From: Brachycybe producta | Taxonomy: Eukaryota > Arthropoda > Diplopoda > Playtdesmida > Andrognathidae | DNA: 64,000 nucleotides | Assembly (NCBI GenBank): GCA_036925085.1 | Contig: JAUPFP010000068.1 | Coordinates: forward strand, 217,501 to 281,500 | Reading direction: 5' to 3' | Shown: positions 47,868 through 59,543 of the stretch, piece by piece | Position numbering within the stretch: the stretch's first letter is position 1 | Layout: every line of letters starts with the position of its first letter | Notes under the pieces: model-generated | The model's input: the letters and a program-made list of their open reading frames with translations, nothing else | Told to the model about the DNA's origin: nothing | Database searches by the model: none | Program-made: the position numbers and the translations under genes

Positions 47868-50800
47868 ATGGGATGCGGTGCGAGTAATCCCATAACGGAC
47901 ACAGTTCTCGAAGAACTGGTTAAATTTGACAAGATCGGTAGATTGTCATCGTCTGTAACACCAGCTGTATTTGTACAAATCAAACAAGTGGCCACAGATG
48001 CAATTCACGATAATCTGCTCGTCAAAATTAGAGACCAGGCAAAGACTGTTGCCAGGACTGGAGCTGAGGGAGCCCATGAGCCACCAGAAGGAGAACCTTT
48101 GGACGGACTCTTAGGAATTATAGTAGGAACACTTCTAAACGCACGCAAACACAAGACCAAAAGAATTGTGGTTTGCTAAAAAAAAACATTCCTTGCATTT
48201 CAGAAGCAACTTTAAGGTGGTTTATGAACAGCTAAGCTTAGAAGTCTTGGTTATTCTGTCTTTAAGAAGCAAAATAAAGACAAAACTAGAAAGAGTTTTA
48301 GAAACTCGAAGGGTTAGCTCAATCACTTAAGGGTATTTTCATGTTGATATCTTTCAAAATAAACTTTTTATAGACAAAAATTCAAAAACATCATCTGCTT
48401 AAAGATGAGTCATTTTCAAACGGACATAAAAAGCTTATTTTGAAAGATATCAACATGAAAATACACTTAACTAATTGAGCTACCCTTCTAGTTTCTAAAA
48501 CAGTCAAGATTCTCTTCATTTTGCTCTTGACACACAGAATAATCTTGAGTTCCGATAGGCGTTTACACTTTAAAACCACCTCAATATGAAATTGAAAGTG
48601 TTTTAGAAGCTAGAAAAGTCAAAAAATAAGCTGAGTTTTTTTCTTCAGGTAGAAATATGTAAAAATCAATTTTTGAAAATGTCGAAAACCACTTTTAAAC
48701 ATTTATTTAAAAAAAAAATACCACAAAAAAATCCTTAGCTTTTTTTTTCCTTTCCTCTTCTACTTTTTATTGCTCATTCAATATATTTTTTGAACTCTTC
48801 GGCGTATTATCCGTCGTTTCAGGAGCAATTCGCTAAAGAGAAATTTAAAGTGCGTTAGAAACTAGAACGGTAACTAAATCACTTGATATTATTTTCATGT
48901 TGTTATCTTTCAAAATAAACTTTTTATAAATAAAAATTAAAAAATATCATCTTGCTAACAATTTGTGTGATCTTCAAACTGCCATGAAAAAGTTTATTTT
49001 AAAAGATATCAACATGAAAATATCATGAAGTGATTTAGCTACTCTTCTAGTTTCAAAAACATATTCAAGTTTTTCTTTGCTTTGTAACCTGAAAGACAGA
49101 ATAATCATCTATGTAGACGTTTACACTTCAAAACCACCTTAACTCTTGCTACCAATCGAAGTACTTGAATCCGTGCACCTAATACCTTGTACACAACACA
49201 TGAGTTAAATAAATTCAAATTAAATGTGTTTAGGTGAATTTATACGGAATCCAGTTAAGGACATGAATACCAAATAAAAATCGACTTTAATTATTAATAT
49301 TTTAAAATGAAATACTAAATCAATATTTTAATGTCAATAGTTTATCTGATTATATTTAAGTTATTTAACTCAATATTTTCAGACTAGTGGGGTAACCCGT
49401 CATAAATGACGGGAGAGAAATTCACAGGCAATTGTGCCCAGCATTAGAATTTCTTTTCCTCCGCCCTTTTATGACGTCAGACCAAGTAACAAACCAATTA
49501 GAAATTGATGACGTTCATAAAAGGGCTGAGCAAAAGAAATTCTAATGCTGGGCACAATTACCTGTGATAAATTCTAGTTTAATTTTGCTACTATTATCCC
49601 CGCCCCTTTTTTATATTTGAAAGAGAGCATTCTCTCTGGTGTGCGCATGCGCGTCGTTTTTTCCTTTTTTTCCTCCTTTCATTTCAATTTCAGTCACCCC
49701 CTCCCACTTTTTTCACCCTCCACGTTTCTCTCTCCCCCTCCCCTCTACACTTTCTAACCTTTTCCCGTCTCCAATTTAATATCATGGGGTTCTTGGATGG
49801 GGAGTCTGCAACATATAGTTGACCTTGAGAAAAAAAAGCAGTTCATTTATTCAAATTTGTATAAATTCCGATGTTACTCACAGACATACAGACCTGGGAT
49901 ATTATTATATATATAATAATTATAAAACTGAATAAATTGGATTCGACATATTGTTTGTTTGCCCTTCACAGAGGGACTCTGTAGAACACGTTTATTATTT
50001 AAATGCATTTAAATTATCAGGTGTGTGTACTAGGTATTAGTCTAAAGCAAAAAAAAACCCCTATCCATCCACCCTTTAATTTGTTAAAAAAAAATTCCAT
50101 TTACAGAAAACTGACTCAATTTCGAAAATAAAAGATGGTTTAGGTCCAGATAATCCATTTTGCGACACAAAGTTTACAGCTGAAAACAGTTCCTTGTACT
50201 TTTCGGATAACAAGAAAGATGATGATCATTCCCAAATTTATTGGCTTCGACCAAAGGTATATTAATAATTTTTTTATAAACGTTAGTAAAACTGGACATT
50301 AAATTTGTATTTTTTTTTTAAAAAAAATTGTAAATTACACTAGGACATGACACCGGAACCGAACTTTGTTGTAAATAACATTACGAAAAAAGACGTCATT
50401 CAAGGAAGAATAGGAGATTGCTGGTTTTTAAGTGCAGTGGCTGCGATCGCAACCAAACCACACTGGATGCAAAAAGTACGTCCGAAATCGGACTTCAGAT
50501 TTTTAAGGTCAAATTAATTCATATTATGCTTGCAGCATATGTAAAGCCGGGTATTCACCAAAAGAGAGCGAGCAAGAACAAACATTGGCAAATAATTGCG
50601 AATGTCCATCGTTTACAGCGAGCACAAACTGCTGCACTGCACGCAAGCATTTCAACAATGACCGTCCACACTAGACGAGAGCGAACAAGGCTTTTCTTTG
50701 AAGTACCGCCGCCATCCACCCGATTTTTTTTTGAACACGAGCGAGAGAATGTTTGCTCGATCACGAACCGTTACTCAGTAGACGATTATTGTTCGCTCTT

Positions 50801-53800
50801 GCTCGCCCCCTTTTGATGAATATCCAGCTTTAGATAGTTAAAGCTAGTGTTCAACTCATAGGTATTACGTGAAACTTCCTACAAGAAGTGCACGAGTTTT
50901 AAGTTACCCGCATTGACTATCTCAAACTTAACAATCATTAAACTCTTGGCTTTTAAAATTTAAAGGTGATTCCAAAAGGCCAAGTTCTTTACGGCAAAGA
51001 CTACACCGGTCTTTTGGTCTTTCGGTTCTGGCGTTTTGGAAACTGGATTACAGTCTGCATAGATGACCAACTACCGACAAAGAATGGGAATCTTATGTAT
51101 GGCCACTGCAATGACCCTAAACAGTTCTGGGTGGCATTGCTCGAGAAAGCATATGCAAAGTACGAGCGAATCGATCGAAAAACATGTGAAAGCCTCCTTT
51201 GAATATCTGATTGTCTTCTCAGGCTATACGGTTCTTACGAGGCCATCGAAGGAGGGAACCCCATGGACGCAATGGTTGACATGACCGGTGGACTGGCCGA
51301 GAACTATTCAGTTAGCGAAAATCAAAAAGATTTGTATCGAAAGCTACTACGAGCACGTAGCAACGGTTGCTTTATAACATGCTCCAAGACAGTGAGCGAG
51401 AGACTAAATTCTAAAAGGTTAAACCATCTCGTAACAGAAAACTTAGTATGTCTCAACTTTCTAGGGTGAATGGTCCAATACCAATTTGGCAGATTCCAAA
51501 GGACTAGTTTCGGGACATGCCTACACTGTAACACATGTGACAACGGTAACGGTTCGTAAACGAAAAGCGGTGTTCGAAATAAAAATTCTAAATTAACGAA
51601 CACCTTCGATTGTTGGTTTTCGTTCTTAGGTTCCGACACGATCGGGAAATTATGTTAAACTTATACGGATTCGTAATCCTTGGGGAAATTCTAGCGAATG
51701 GAAAGGAAATTGGTCAGATAGGTGCGCAATCATTGAATTACCAATTGACAAAGTTCTAAGACACTTCACCTAAAACACAGTTAACCCAAACAAAAACTAA
51801 AGTTGTTCACCTAAAAGACAGTTAATCTAAACAATAGCTAAAGTCGTTCACCTAAATAACAGTTAACCTAAACAAAAGCTAAAGTTGTTCACCTAAAAGA
51901 CAGTTAACCTAAACAAAAGCTAAAGTTGTTCACCTAAAAGACAGTTAACCTAAACAAAAACTAAAGTTGTTCACCTAAAAGACTGTTAACCTAAACATAA
52001 GCTAAATTGGTTCACCTAAAAGACAGTTAACCTAAACAAAAACTAAAGTCGTTCACCTAAAAGACAGATAACCTAAACAAAAGCTAAAGTTGTTCACCTA
52101 AAAGACAGTTAACCTAAACAAAAGCTAAAGTTGTTCACCTAAAAGACTGTTAACCTAAACATAAGCTAAATTGGTTCACCTAAAAGACAGTTAATCTAAA
52201 CAAAAATTAAAGTCGTTCACCTAAAAGACAGATAACCTAAACAAAAACTAAAGTTGTTCACCTAAAAGACAGTTAATCTAAACAAAAATTAAAGTCGTTC
52301 ACCTAAAAGACAGATAACCTAAACAAAAACTAAAGTTGTTCACCTAAAAGACAGTTAACCTAAACAAAAGCTAAAGTTGTTCACCTAAAAGACTGTTAAC
52401 CTAAACATAAGCTAAATTGGTTCACCTAAAAGACAGTTAACCTAAACAAAAACTAAAGTCGTTCACCTAAAAGACAGATAACCTAAACAAAAACTAAAGT
52501 CGTTCACCTAAAAGACAGTTAACCTAAACAAAAACTAAAGTCGTTCACCTAAAAGACAGTTAACCTAAACAACAGCTAAAGTCGTTCACCTAAAAGACAG
52601 TTAACCTAAACAACAGCTAAAGTCGTTCACCTAAAAGACAGTTAACCTAAACAATAGCTAAAATCGTTCACCTAAAAGACAGTTAACCTAAACAACTGCT
52701 AAAGTCGTTCACCTAAAAGACAGTTTACCTAAGTTTTAGGCATAATTATTATTTAGGTAAACTGTCTATTAGGCGTAGCTTTAAAGATTTTTGGAACTTT
52801 TAGGGTGATTTTAAGCCATCCTCACAACATTATCCGCACCTCAAAACCCAAATTTTCGACAACTTTGTGCAATAAAAATACACACATTAACAAATTAAGA
52901 TGGTTTTATAAACAGCTGATTTTCAAACTGATTATTCTATCGATCAGAAGCAAAATTGAAGAGAAACATTAAAGTGTTTTAGAAACTAGAAGGATAATTC
53001 GATCACACTTAAAGGAATTTTCATGTCGATATCTTTCAAAATGAACTTCTTATAGATAAAAAATTAAAAGTCGGGTCATTTTCAAATAGGTATAAAAAGC
53101 TTATTTTGAAAGATATCAAAATCAAAATATTTTTAAGTGACTGAGCTACCCATCTAGTTTCTAAAACCCGTTCAAGTTTCTCTTGATTTTTCACATGACA
53201 GACGGAATAATCAAAGAGTTCGAGAAGCAAGTTTACAGCTTTAAAAATATATCAATTTTCCATTCAAGTTCGTCTAATTGGAAGCTCGTTGATAACTCAA
53301 TTAAAAAGAACTTAGAAGTGGAAGATTGTCCCGACGGAGAATTCTGGATGAGTTTCACTGATTTCTGTATGGAATTCCACGAAGTGAGCATTTGTACCGT
53401 GGGACACGAAACAGATGAGGATGGAGAAGGAAACAATAAGAAAAAGGCAGGTTTTCGAAGAATTTCTCATACAACACAGCTTACACTGTGTGTTCACTAT
53501 GTAAAGTGTAGGTAACTGTAGTGAAAAGTGCCTGGGAATTGGGAAAGAACTGCGGTGGAAGCAGAAACAACGTTCAGAAATTCAGTCAGAATCCACAATT
53601 TCTACTCTCCATTTCGGAACAAGGTGAACGATTTTATTTTGTTGTCGTCTTCTACGTTAAAATATTTTATGAACAGAGCTGATTTTCGAACACACCGATT
53701 ATTCCCCCGTCTTTCAGAAGAGCAAAATTAAGAGAAACTAGAAAAGTGTTTTAGAAACTAGAATGGTTCGATCATTTTAAGGGTATTTTCATGTTTAATA

Positions 53801-56038
53801 TCTTTCAAAATAAACGTTTTTATGGACAAAAATTAAAAAAAATATCGTCTGGTAATTTTCAAACTGACATAAAAAGCTTATTTTGTTTTTAGTTTCTAAA
53901 ACACTTTCTCTAGTTTCTCTTAATTTTGCTCTTCTGAAAGACAGAATAATCTGAGTTCGATAAAGGCGTTTACACACTTTAAAACCATCTTAAAACAATT
54001 AAATTGAGTTTCCGTATTATTTAAATTTTAGTATCGTTCGACGAGGACGAAGATGTGGATATTTCTGGAAGACGAAACCTTTTAGTTTCGTTAATGCAAG
54101 AACATCGAAGATCGAAAAATAAATTCGGATTAAAGTTCGCTCACATTGGATTTGCAGTTTACAAAGTGAGATTAAAATTAAGCATGTTTTTTTTTGTTTG
54201 GTCCTAATTTAGGTCAAAGTGTACCTCCACAAGCTTGTAAAATGAGTAACATTTCAAAAGAAAGTAACTAAGTCATAATTTTGTCCGGGGGGGGGGGGGG
54301 GGGTAACTCTGAGGCGTAACTCTTTTTACCGTTACCCAACCTATGGCACCCGTAGTCACTTTTGACCATGGTCGGTCCACTTATGACTACGGTAGGTCAC
54401 AAGTGGGCCCGGGGTTGCCCATCCCCATGCCGGGTCCTAACCGACCGGGATCGGCAGACGCTTTTTCGACCGTAAAAGATACAGTTGAAGTTCAGTTACT
54501 TTTCTGTTCAATTCCAGCTGTGCTTGCTTTCCTTTAAGTAACTCAAAGCAGGTATATCTTCTGCCAGTTACCTTTCTGTAAATAAATGAAGTAATTTCTT
54601 ACAAGTAACAGTAAACTCAACCATACACATTCTAATACTTAACAAGGGATTCAAAGAACCCGATAGACCTCCATTGCTTTAATATACGCTTTCATATATC
54701 AAACAACCAATTTTCTTTCATTGTTACATGCGTATGCACACGTACACACGTGCGCGCAAATTTTTGACGAATGTTTACCAAAGTTTTGACGAATGTTCGC
54801 CAAATTTTTGACGAATGTATACACATGCACGCGCATGTGTATGTAGATAAACATACATGTATGTAGTCACGTACATGACATAGTTGCATGTAATGCGCAT
54901 GCGTCAATTGTAATATTGTGTAAAATGAGAATAAGTCACATGTGTACACACGTGTGCGCGCATGTACACATATGCGCGCATGCGTAAGCCCATGTATACA
55001 CGTGCGCGCATGTGTACTTACATAAAACCCATGTACAGTATGTACTCACATACATGACATAGTTACATGTGATGCGCATGCGTCATTCATTTGTAATAAT
55101 ATGGTTTAAAATGAAAATACGTCACATGTATTCTAATATAGAAAAAACACCCCTCCTAAATGATAGGAATAGTCCCCCTTTCGAATGCTACAACTGGAAA
55201 GAGGAAGAATCTCGATTCTTTTTAAAAATTTAGGTTTTTAAAAAATCGAAATTTCACATATCAGATCACTCTAAAATTTCAATTTTTTTTCCCAGTTTCA
55301 TCGTCAGAATGTGTACATCATTTTAGGTCTGATGACATTTTATTGTAGGTGGCCCCGTTTTCGAGTTCGACCCACAAAAAATTATGACCAAAAACTCAAA
55401 ATTTGTTTCTAAAAAATTCATAAAAAATAACCCCTGGGTAAAATTTTCTGATTTTATGTCAGGAGCATCTTATTAACCCACTGAATCAAATAAAAACACT
55501 CCATGCCCTTATCTCATTCCGTTCTTGAGTTGTTCGACCCACAAACTCGGACATCTAGACATAGACATCCTTTTTTTGCCCCTTTTCTTGCATGATCCTA
55601 TATATCTCCATTGCTCTAAATAGCATTGGAGGTCAAAAATGGTAGAATAACTAGACAAGCCAATGAAACTTCCGAAACAGTAAATACCTTTCAACTTATA
55701 GGCCGAAGATACGGAAAAGAGGCTCCCGACCGAATATTTCCTGATTCACAGTGACATGGGCACGTCCGGTCATCACGTCAATACTCGAGAAGTGATCGGA
55801 AGGTTTCATTTGGTGCCGGGAAAATACATCATCATCCCGAGCACTTTCGAACCCGATTGTCCGCGGCCATTTCTTCTTCGAATTTACTGCGATCAGAAAT
55901 TTCAAGTCAGGTATCAATTAAAAATTGCCTTTTCATCACTTAAAAAAATATTTAACTTTACGTTATTTTTGTTTTCTTTCAAGAGAGCTTAAAGAAGGTG
56001 CCGCAAGTAACGAAAGATCCATCCAAAAGATGCTTTAA
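47868..56038 (+). CDS. Calpain without a C-terminal EF-hand domain
   Basis: Calcium-dependent cysteine protease of the calpain family. Exons: 47868-48170 (or to 48122), 50107-50256, 50344-50475, 50966-51159, 51223-51391, 51465-51545, 51630-51721, 53269-53450, 53522-53623, 54032-54165, 55702-55910, 55984-56038; about 600 (or 584) residues. The protease core has QGRIGDCWFLSA (Cys 177/161), DDQLPTKNG, FWVALLEKAYAK, GHAYTV (His 334/318) and RNPWG (Asn 359/343), so the triad is complete. Domain III follows: FWMSFTDFC, W...GKNCGGSRN, NPQFLL, REVIGRFHLVPGKY, PSTFEP. It stops 18 codons later with no penta-EF-hand module, so it is a non-classical calpain. The N-terminus MGCGASN looks like a myristoylation site with an adjacent Cys. 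The end of exon 1 is uncertain: ATT-GTG|GTTTGC and ATA|GTAGGA both keep phase. Closest family member not determined. Confidence 0.88.
48212..48588. mobile_element. TTAA palindrome family copy, near complete
   Basis: Left end TTAAGGTGGTTTATGAACAG, arms AGAAACTCGAAGGGTTAGCT and GCTACCCTTCTAGTTTCTAA, right end ACACTTTAAAACCACC. One of the best-preserved copies; in calpain intron 1. Confidence 0.85.
48785..49141. mobile_element. TTAA palindrome family copy
   Basis: GCGTTAGAAACTAGAACGGT to GCTACTCTTCTAGTTTCAAA, right end TTCAAAACCACCTTAA. In calpain intron 1. Confidence 0.75.
49187..50043. mobile_element. TAATACCTTG-family MITE split by a Helitron-like element
   Basis: The left part (CTAATACCTTGTACACAACA to CTCAATATTTTCAG) and right part (TAATAATTATAAAACTGAAT to GTGTGTACTAGGTATTAG) together match the reverse complement of 1545-1792. 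The interruption is exactly the Helitron-like element at 49384-49907. Confidence 0.8.
49384..49907 (-). mobile_element. Helitron-like element with PalB, empty site known
   Basis: CTAG at 49384-49387 follows host A. Hairpin CCCGTCATAAATGACGGG, PalB (about 49424-49566), shared core, and AT-rich far end after ACAGACCTGGGATATTATTA. The uninterrupted paralogue at 1545-1792 gives its borders. Confidence 0.75.
50544..50830. mobile_element. TA-flanked MITE (mariner-like) in calpain intron 3
   Basis: Ends AAGCCGGGTATTCACCAAAA and TTTTGATGAATATCCAGCTT, with TA on both sides (50542-50543, 50831-50832). Arms hold AGAGCGAGCAAGAACAAAC and its inverse. About 287 bp, no transposase. Confidence 0.8.
51765..52760 (+). 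repeat. 41-bp minisatellite in calpain intron 7
   Basis: About 24 copies of a 41-base unit containing GTTCACCTAAAAGACAGTTA and ACCTAAACAAAAGCTAA. A variant with ACATAAGCTAAATTGG recurs every four to six units (near 51994, 52158, 52406), a higher-order pattern. At 52750-52772 the unit reappears inverted (TTTAGGTAAACTGTCTATTA). Confidence 0.95.
52895..53247. mobile_element. TTAA palindrome family copy
   Basis: Left end TTAAGATGGTTTTATAAACA, GTTTTAGAAACTAGAAGGAT to CTACCCATCTAGTTTCTAAA, ending 22 bases before calpain exon 8. Confidence 0.75.
53657..53993. mobile_element. TTAA palindrome family copy
   Basis: GTTTTAGAAACTAGAATGGT left; the right arm is shortened (TTTTTAGTTTCTAAAACAC); right end TTTAAAACCATCTTAA. 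In calpain intron 9. Confidence 0.7.
54305..54480. repeat. Dispersed repeat, 'TTTTTCGACCGTAAAA' family, copy 2
   Basis: Second copy of the repeat at 31308-31480, with GTGGGCCCGGGGTTGCC and CCTAACCGACCGGGATCGG. In calpain intron 10. Confidence 0.65.
54720..55090. repeat. Alternating purine-pyrimidine stretch
   Basis: Many runs such as CACACGTGCGCGC, ACACATGCACGCGCATGTGT and ACATATGCGCGCATGCG, in two related blocks each ending ACATGACATAGTTACATG-like then GATGCGCATGCGTCA. The composition favours Z-DNA and cruciforms. In calpain intron 10. Confidence 0.8.
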
Positions 56039-56374
56039 AAGACAATTAACGGCCTAGCTAGACACTTTGCTCGTGCACGCCATCAAAAGCGATGTTGAGT
56101 GAAATTCATTGTTTAAAAAAACATTGCCTCGATTCTAACAGTAAAACTGTTTACGAACTGTGTTTTGAAATTGCTTCTCGAATGTTGCGGCAAGGTTTTA
56201 AGGTCTTTCGGTTGCAATATTCAAAGGGTTTTTTTAAATTTTTCGGCGCTTTGAATTCAGCTAATTTGTTCGAAAGTTAAAGGTGACTGACCACAAAAAA
56301 ATTCCATTTCGCTAACTACCTCTCACCGTACTTCAGAAACAGCTTTTTAAACAAAAACTGGATGTATTCCTTAA

Positions 56375-57305
56375 ATTGGTTTACTATAAACAGCTTATTC
56401 AAATTATGTTTATTCTGTTTTTCAGGAGCAAAACTTAAAAGAAGAAAAAACTAGATAACACTTTTTAAAAAAAATAGAAGGGTAGCTTAATGAAGTTAAA
56501 TCACTTGATAATTTCATGTTGATGATAATCTTTCAAAAATAAACTTTTTACAAGACAATAATTATATACTAAGCCCCGTCTTTCTGTGTGTCCTATTGTC
56601 TGTGATATAACAAAGTACAAAAACCACGTCGGAATTTATATAAATTTGAATAAATGAACCGCTGTTTTTCTCAAGGTCAACTATATGTTGCATGATATTA
56701 AATTGGAGAGGGGAAAAGGTTGGAAAGTGTAGAAGGGGGAGAGAGGGAGGGAGAGAGAGAGAAACGTGGAGGGGGAAAAAAGTTTGAGGGGTGACTGAAA
56801 TTGAAATGAAAGGAGTAAAAAAGGAACAACCAACGCGCATGCGCACACCAGAGACAATGAAAAACTCATTTTCTCTTTCAAATATAAAAAGAGGCGGGGA
56901 TAATAGTAGCAGGCAATAGGCAATTGTGCCCAGCATTAGAATCTCTTTTGCTCAGCCCTTTTATGAACGTCATCAATTTCTAATTGGGTTTGTTACTTGG
57001 TCTGATGTCATAAAAGGGCGGAGGAATAGAAATTCTAAGGCAGGACACAATTGCCGGTGAATTTTGCTCCCGTCATTAATGACGGGTTACCCCACTAGTC
57101 TGAAAATATTGTCAGCTTAAATCATTTTCAAACTCTCATAAAAAAAGCTTCTTTTGAAAGATATCAATCAAAATGAAAATACACTTAAGTGAGTGAGCTA
57201 CCCTTCTAGTTTTTAAAACATTTTCAAACTTCTCACAATTTGTTTCTCTAAAATACACAATAATCACATTTTGAGAGGAGTTTACACACTTTAAAACCAC
57301 CTTAA
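56375..57305. mobile_element. TTAA palindrome split by a Helitron-like element
   Basis: The left arm (AAATAGAAGGGTAGC, AAATAAACTTTTTACAAGAC) stops at about 56564; the right arm resumes at 57099 (CAGCTTAAATCATTTTCAAA) and ends TACCCTTCTAGTTTTTAAAA...AACCACCTTAA. Removing the insert restores the family order. Confidence 0.8.
56565..57098 (+). mobile_element. Helitron-like element, plus orientation
   Basis: The only copy on the plus strand: ends hairpin, GTTACCCCACTAG followed by host T at 57099. Contains the reversed core and PalB (about 56916-57059). Its 5' border is near TATACTAAGCCCCGTC, different from the other copies. Confidence 0.7.
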
Positions 57306-57360
57306 CACGAACTAGTATATTTTTTCATGATTTTTTTTTCAGATTGCTGTTTATCAACTT

Positions 57361-57824
57361 GCCAATCCACATCAATCTAACAAAACAGAAACTCAATTGT
57401 TTCAAGACAAATTGGCGACAATTCTAGAACATTTCTGTGCGAATTTTTATGTTTTGTTTTGTCCGCAATTTTATTCCACGTCCAAGTTGAAGCCTGTAAA
57501 CATCAAAAGGTTTATGTTTTGTCTCGGTTTTATGCAACATATTGTCAACTCTTGTCTGTGCAGTGTGGACAGTTAGTATTAAAACATTAACAGAACAGTT
57601 GCGTAGTTTTACCCGCAGGACAGCCAGCTATATTCAAAAAACACAAAACTCAATTTGTTCGTGTTGTGTCACAAATTTGTTGTGGTTTTGTCTTGAGTAG
57701 GCCTACAATTGACAGCTGTTTCGGGTTTGTTTTGTTTTCAAGAACTGCTTTTCCTGGCGTTTTTGTTTGGTTTTTGTTTCAAACTCGTGTTGCACTTTTG
57801 TCAGCTTGATGTGGATCGGGCCTT
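57361..57824. mobile_element. GTGGATCC-ended element, intact copy
   Basis: AATCCACATCAATCTAACAA at the left, GTCAGCTTGATGTGGATCGG at the right, interior as in 18541-18988. Confidence 0.65.
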
Positions 57825-58939
57825 TAGAACCAGTAAATTGACCACATGTCCTCTGGGCTGCTTGCAAGTGTAATTATTCAAATTCATGGTACGTGCAACT
57901 TGAAAGTGTCGAGGCTTTTAAATTAAATTAAGATTTACGATTTTCAATGTTTTACCGATTTTTGGTACCCTTTTGTTTTTCAAACAAGCAAATCTTCAGT
58001 GTTTTAACAGAAGATAATATCAATAAAAATTGACGCAATAATTTCTAAATTCTTAAACTAGATCAAACTTTTTAATTACGTTCAGAGGAATTTAGGGTTT
58101 TTTGAATTGTTTTTTTTTAATAAGAAACAACCTGTGAAGCTTAATTAAAAATATTCAAGAAACGACAAAAGAAAAAATGGATTCAATATTGTTAACAACT
58201 TGTAAAGAATTTGTAAATGAAAACTATTTTAACGTAATTTGAAAATTCGACAACTGCCGAGTTTCGTCTCGGTCAACAAAAAAAAAGCCAAAGCGGTTTT
58301 GTCGAAAAAAATCTGGAACATTTGACACGAAAAAATAAACTTCACAATTTCGAATACATGAAAAAAAAAAAGTTCCAAGAAACGTAAATTGTTTCTTTTG
58401 TAGAAAACTTGGCAATTTACATTTGCAAAGTTTCTTGAAGCAAAATTTATCAAAAGAAATTTTACACTCATCATCAGAACATAATCTTCGAATTTAGTAG
58501 AAGCAATTCTGTGAGACTTTTAAAAGAAACCATTTATTTTGCCATAAGATGAAAATTTGACAAATTGTCAAGTTCTTTGTCGGAAAAAATCTGAAAATTT
58601 CTCAAAGAAAAAAAAAACTACACAATTTTCTGGAAACTGAACAATTTTACATTTGCAAGAGTTCTTTCGAGCAAAAGCAAAGATGACACGAAACATTACA
58701 TCATTTGTCAGCAAAGAATGTTATGCATTTAGTCAAAGAAACTCAGTAAATTTTGAACTTTGAATTCCCCCCTCACCCCACCCCCCACCAGACAACCAGA
58801 AAGTTTATTTTGAAAAGTGCCATGACTTAAAATTGATTCCATTCAAATCATTTACTATTCTAGTTTCTAAAGACAATATTCTTAAGGTAAGCTTAGCTCA
58901 AAAGACAAAGTAAAGCTTAAAAAAATTGGTATAAATTAT

Positions 58940-59180
58940 CTTTTTCTGAACCGACGACCCGAGGTCGGTCAAATGATGATAATGAAAGACGCGACACACG
59001 AGTCGAATTCGGTCAAATGTGTTTTACGACCGTCTGCCCTGCTTATAACGTCAACTCCGCAATGATGGAGAACACAACAACCAATGCCCCAAAACGAGAT
59101 TCGAACCCGGGATCCCCCTCCCCAGCACCACAAGTGGAGACCCTCCATCTCCAACGTGTTACCGAGGCGTCGGCCTCTCA
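58940..59180 (-). repeat. Possible tRNA-derived SINE
   Basis: On the minus strand the segment has GGGTTCGAATCTCG, which fits a Pol III B box, ~60 bases after GACGCCTCGGTAACACGTTG, a weak A-box-like region, and ends near ATTATCATCATTTGACC. It does not fold into a clean tRNA by eye. Confidence 0.35.
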
Positions 59181-59543
59181 TAGAAAATTTAATGACGGTT
59201 CGTATTTTAAGCTTAGCTTTTATTTTAAGCAACACTTTAGAATAAGATGACAAAATTATGCTTGCAAATGCAAATCGATTTTTCCAGAAAACTGAAATAT
59301 CTAAGCATTTACTCGAAGAAGAAAAATACAACTTGAGAAATCCCAGTTTGCAAACGTTTTTTAAGCAAAAAAATCTACAGCTTCGTTTAACGATATTTCG
59401 TTCAATGAATGACTTGTTTCAAGCAGTTGCTAATTAGTAATTAAGCATTTGCATAATTAAATGGTATTCGACCATACTGCCATCTTTTTTTTACCTAAAC
59501 TACTAGAGGCGCTGATTATGCAAATGGTTAATTAATGGTTTTC

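Noticed and set aside
51765..52760. CRISPR-like array
   Set aside because: Units are contiguous with no unique spacers, and the sequence is an intron of an animal gene.
59085..59170. A functional tRNA gene on the minus strand
   Set aside because: The B-box-like GGGTTCGAATC is present, but no acceptor or anticodon stem pairing could be drawn; more likely a SINE remnant.
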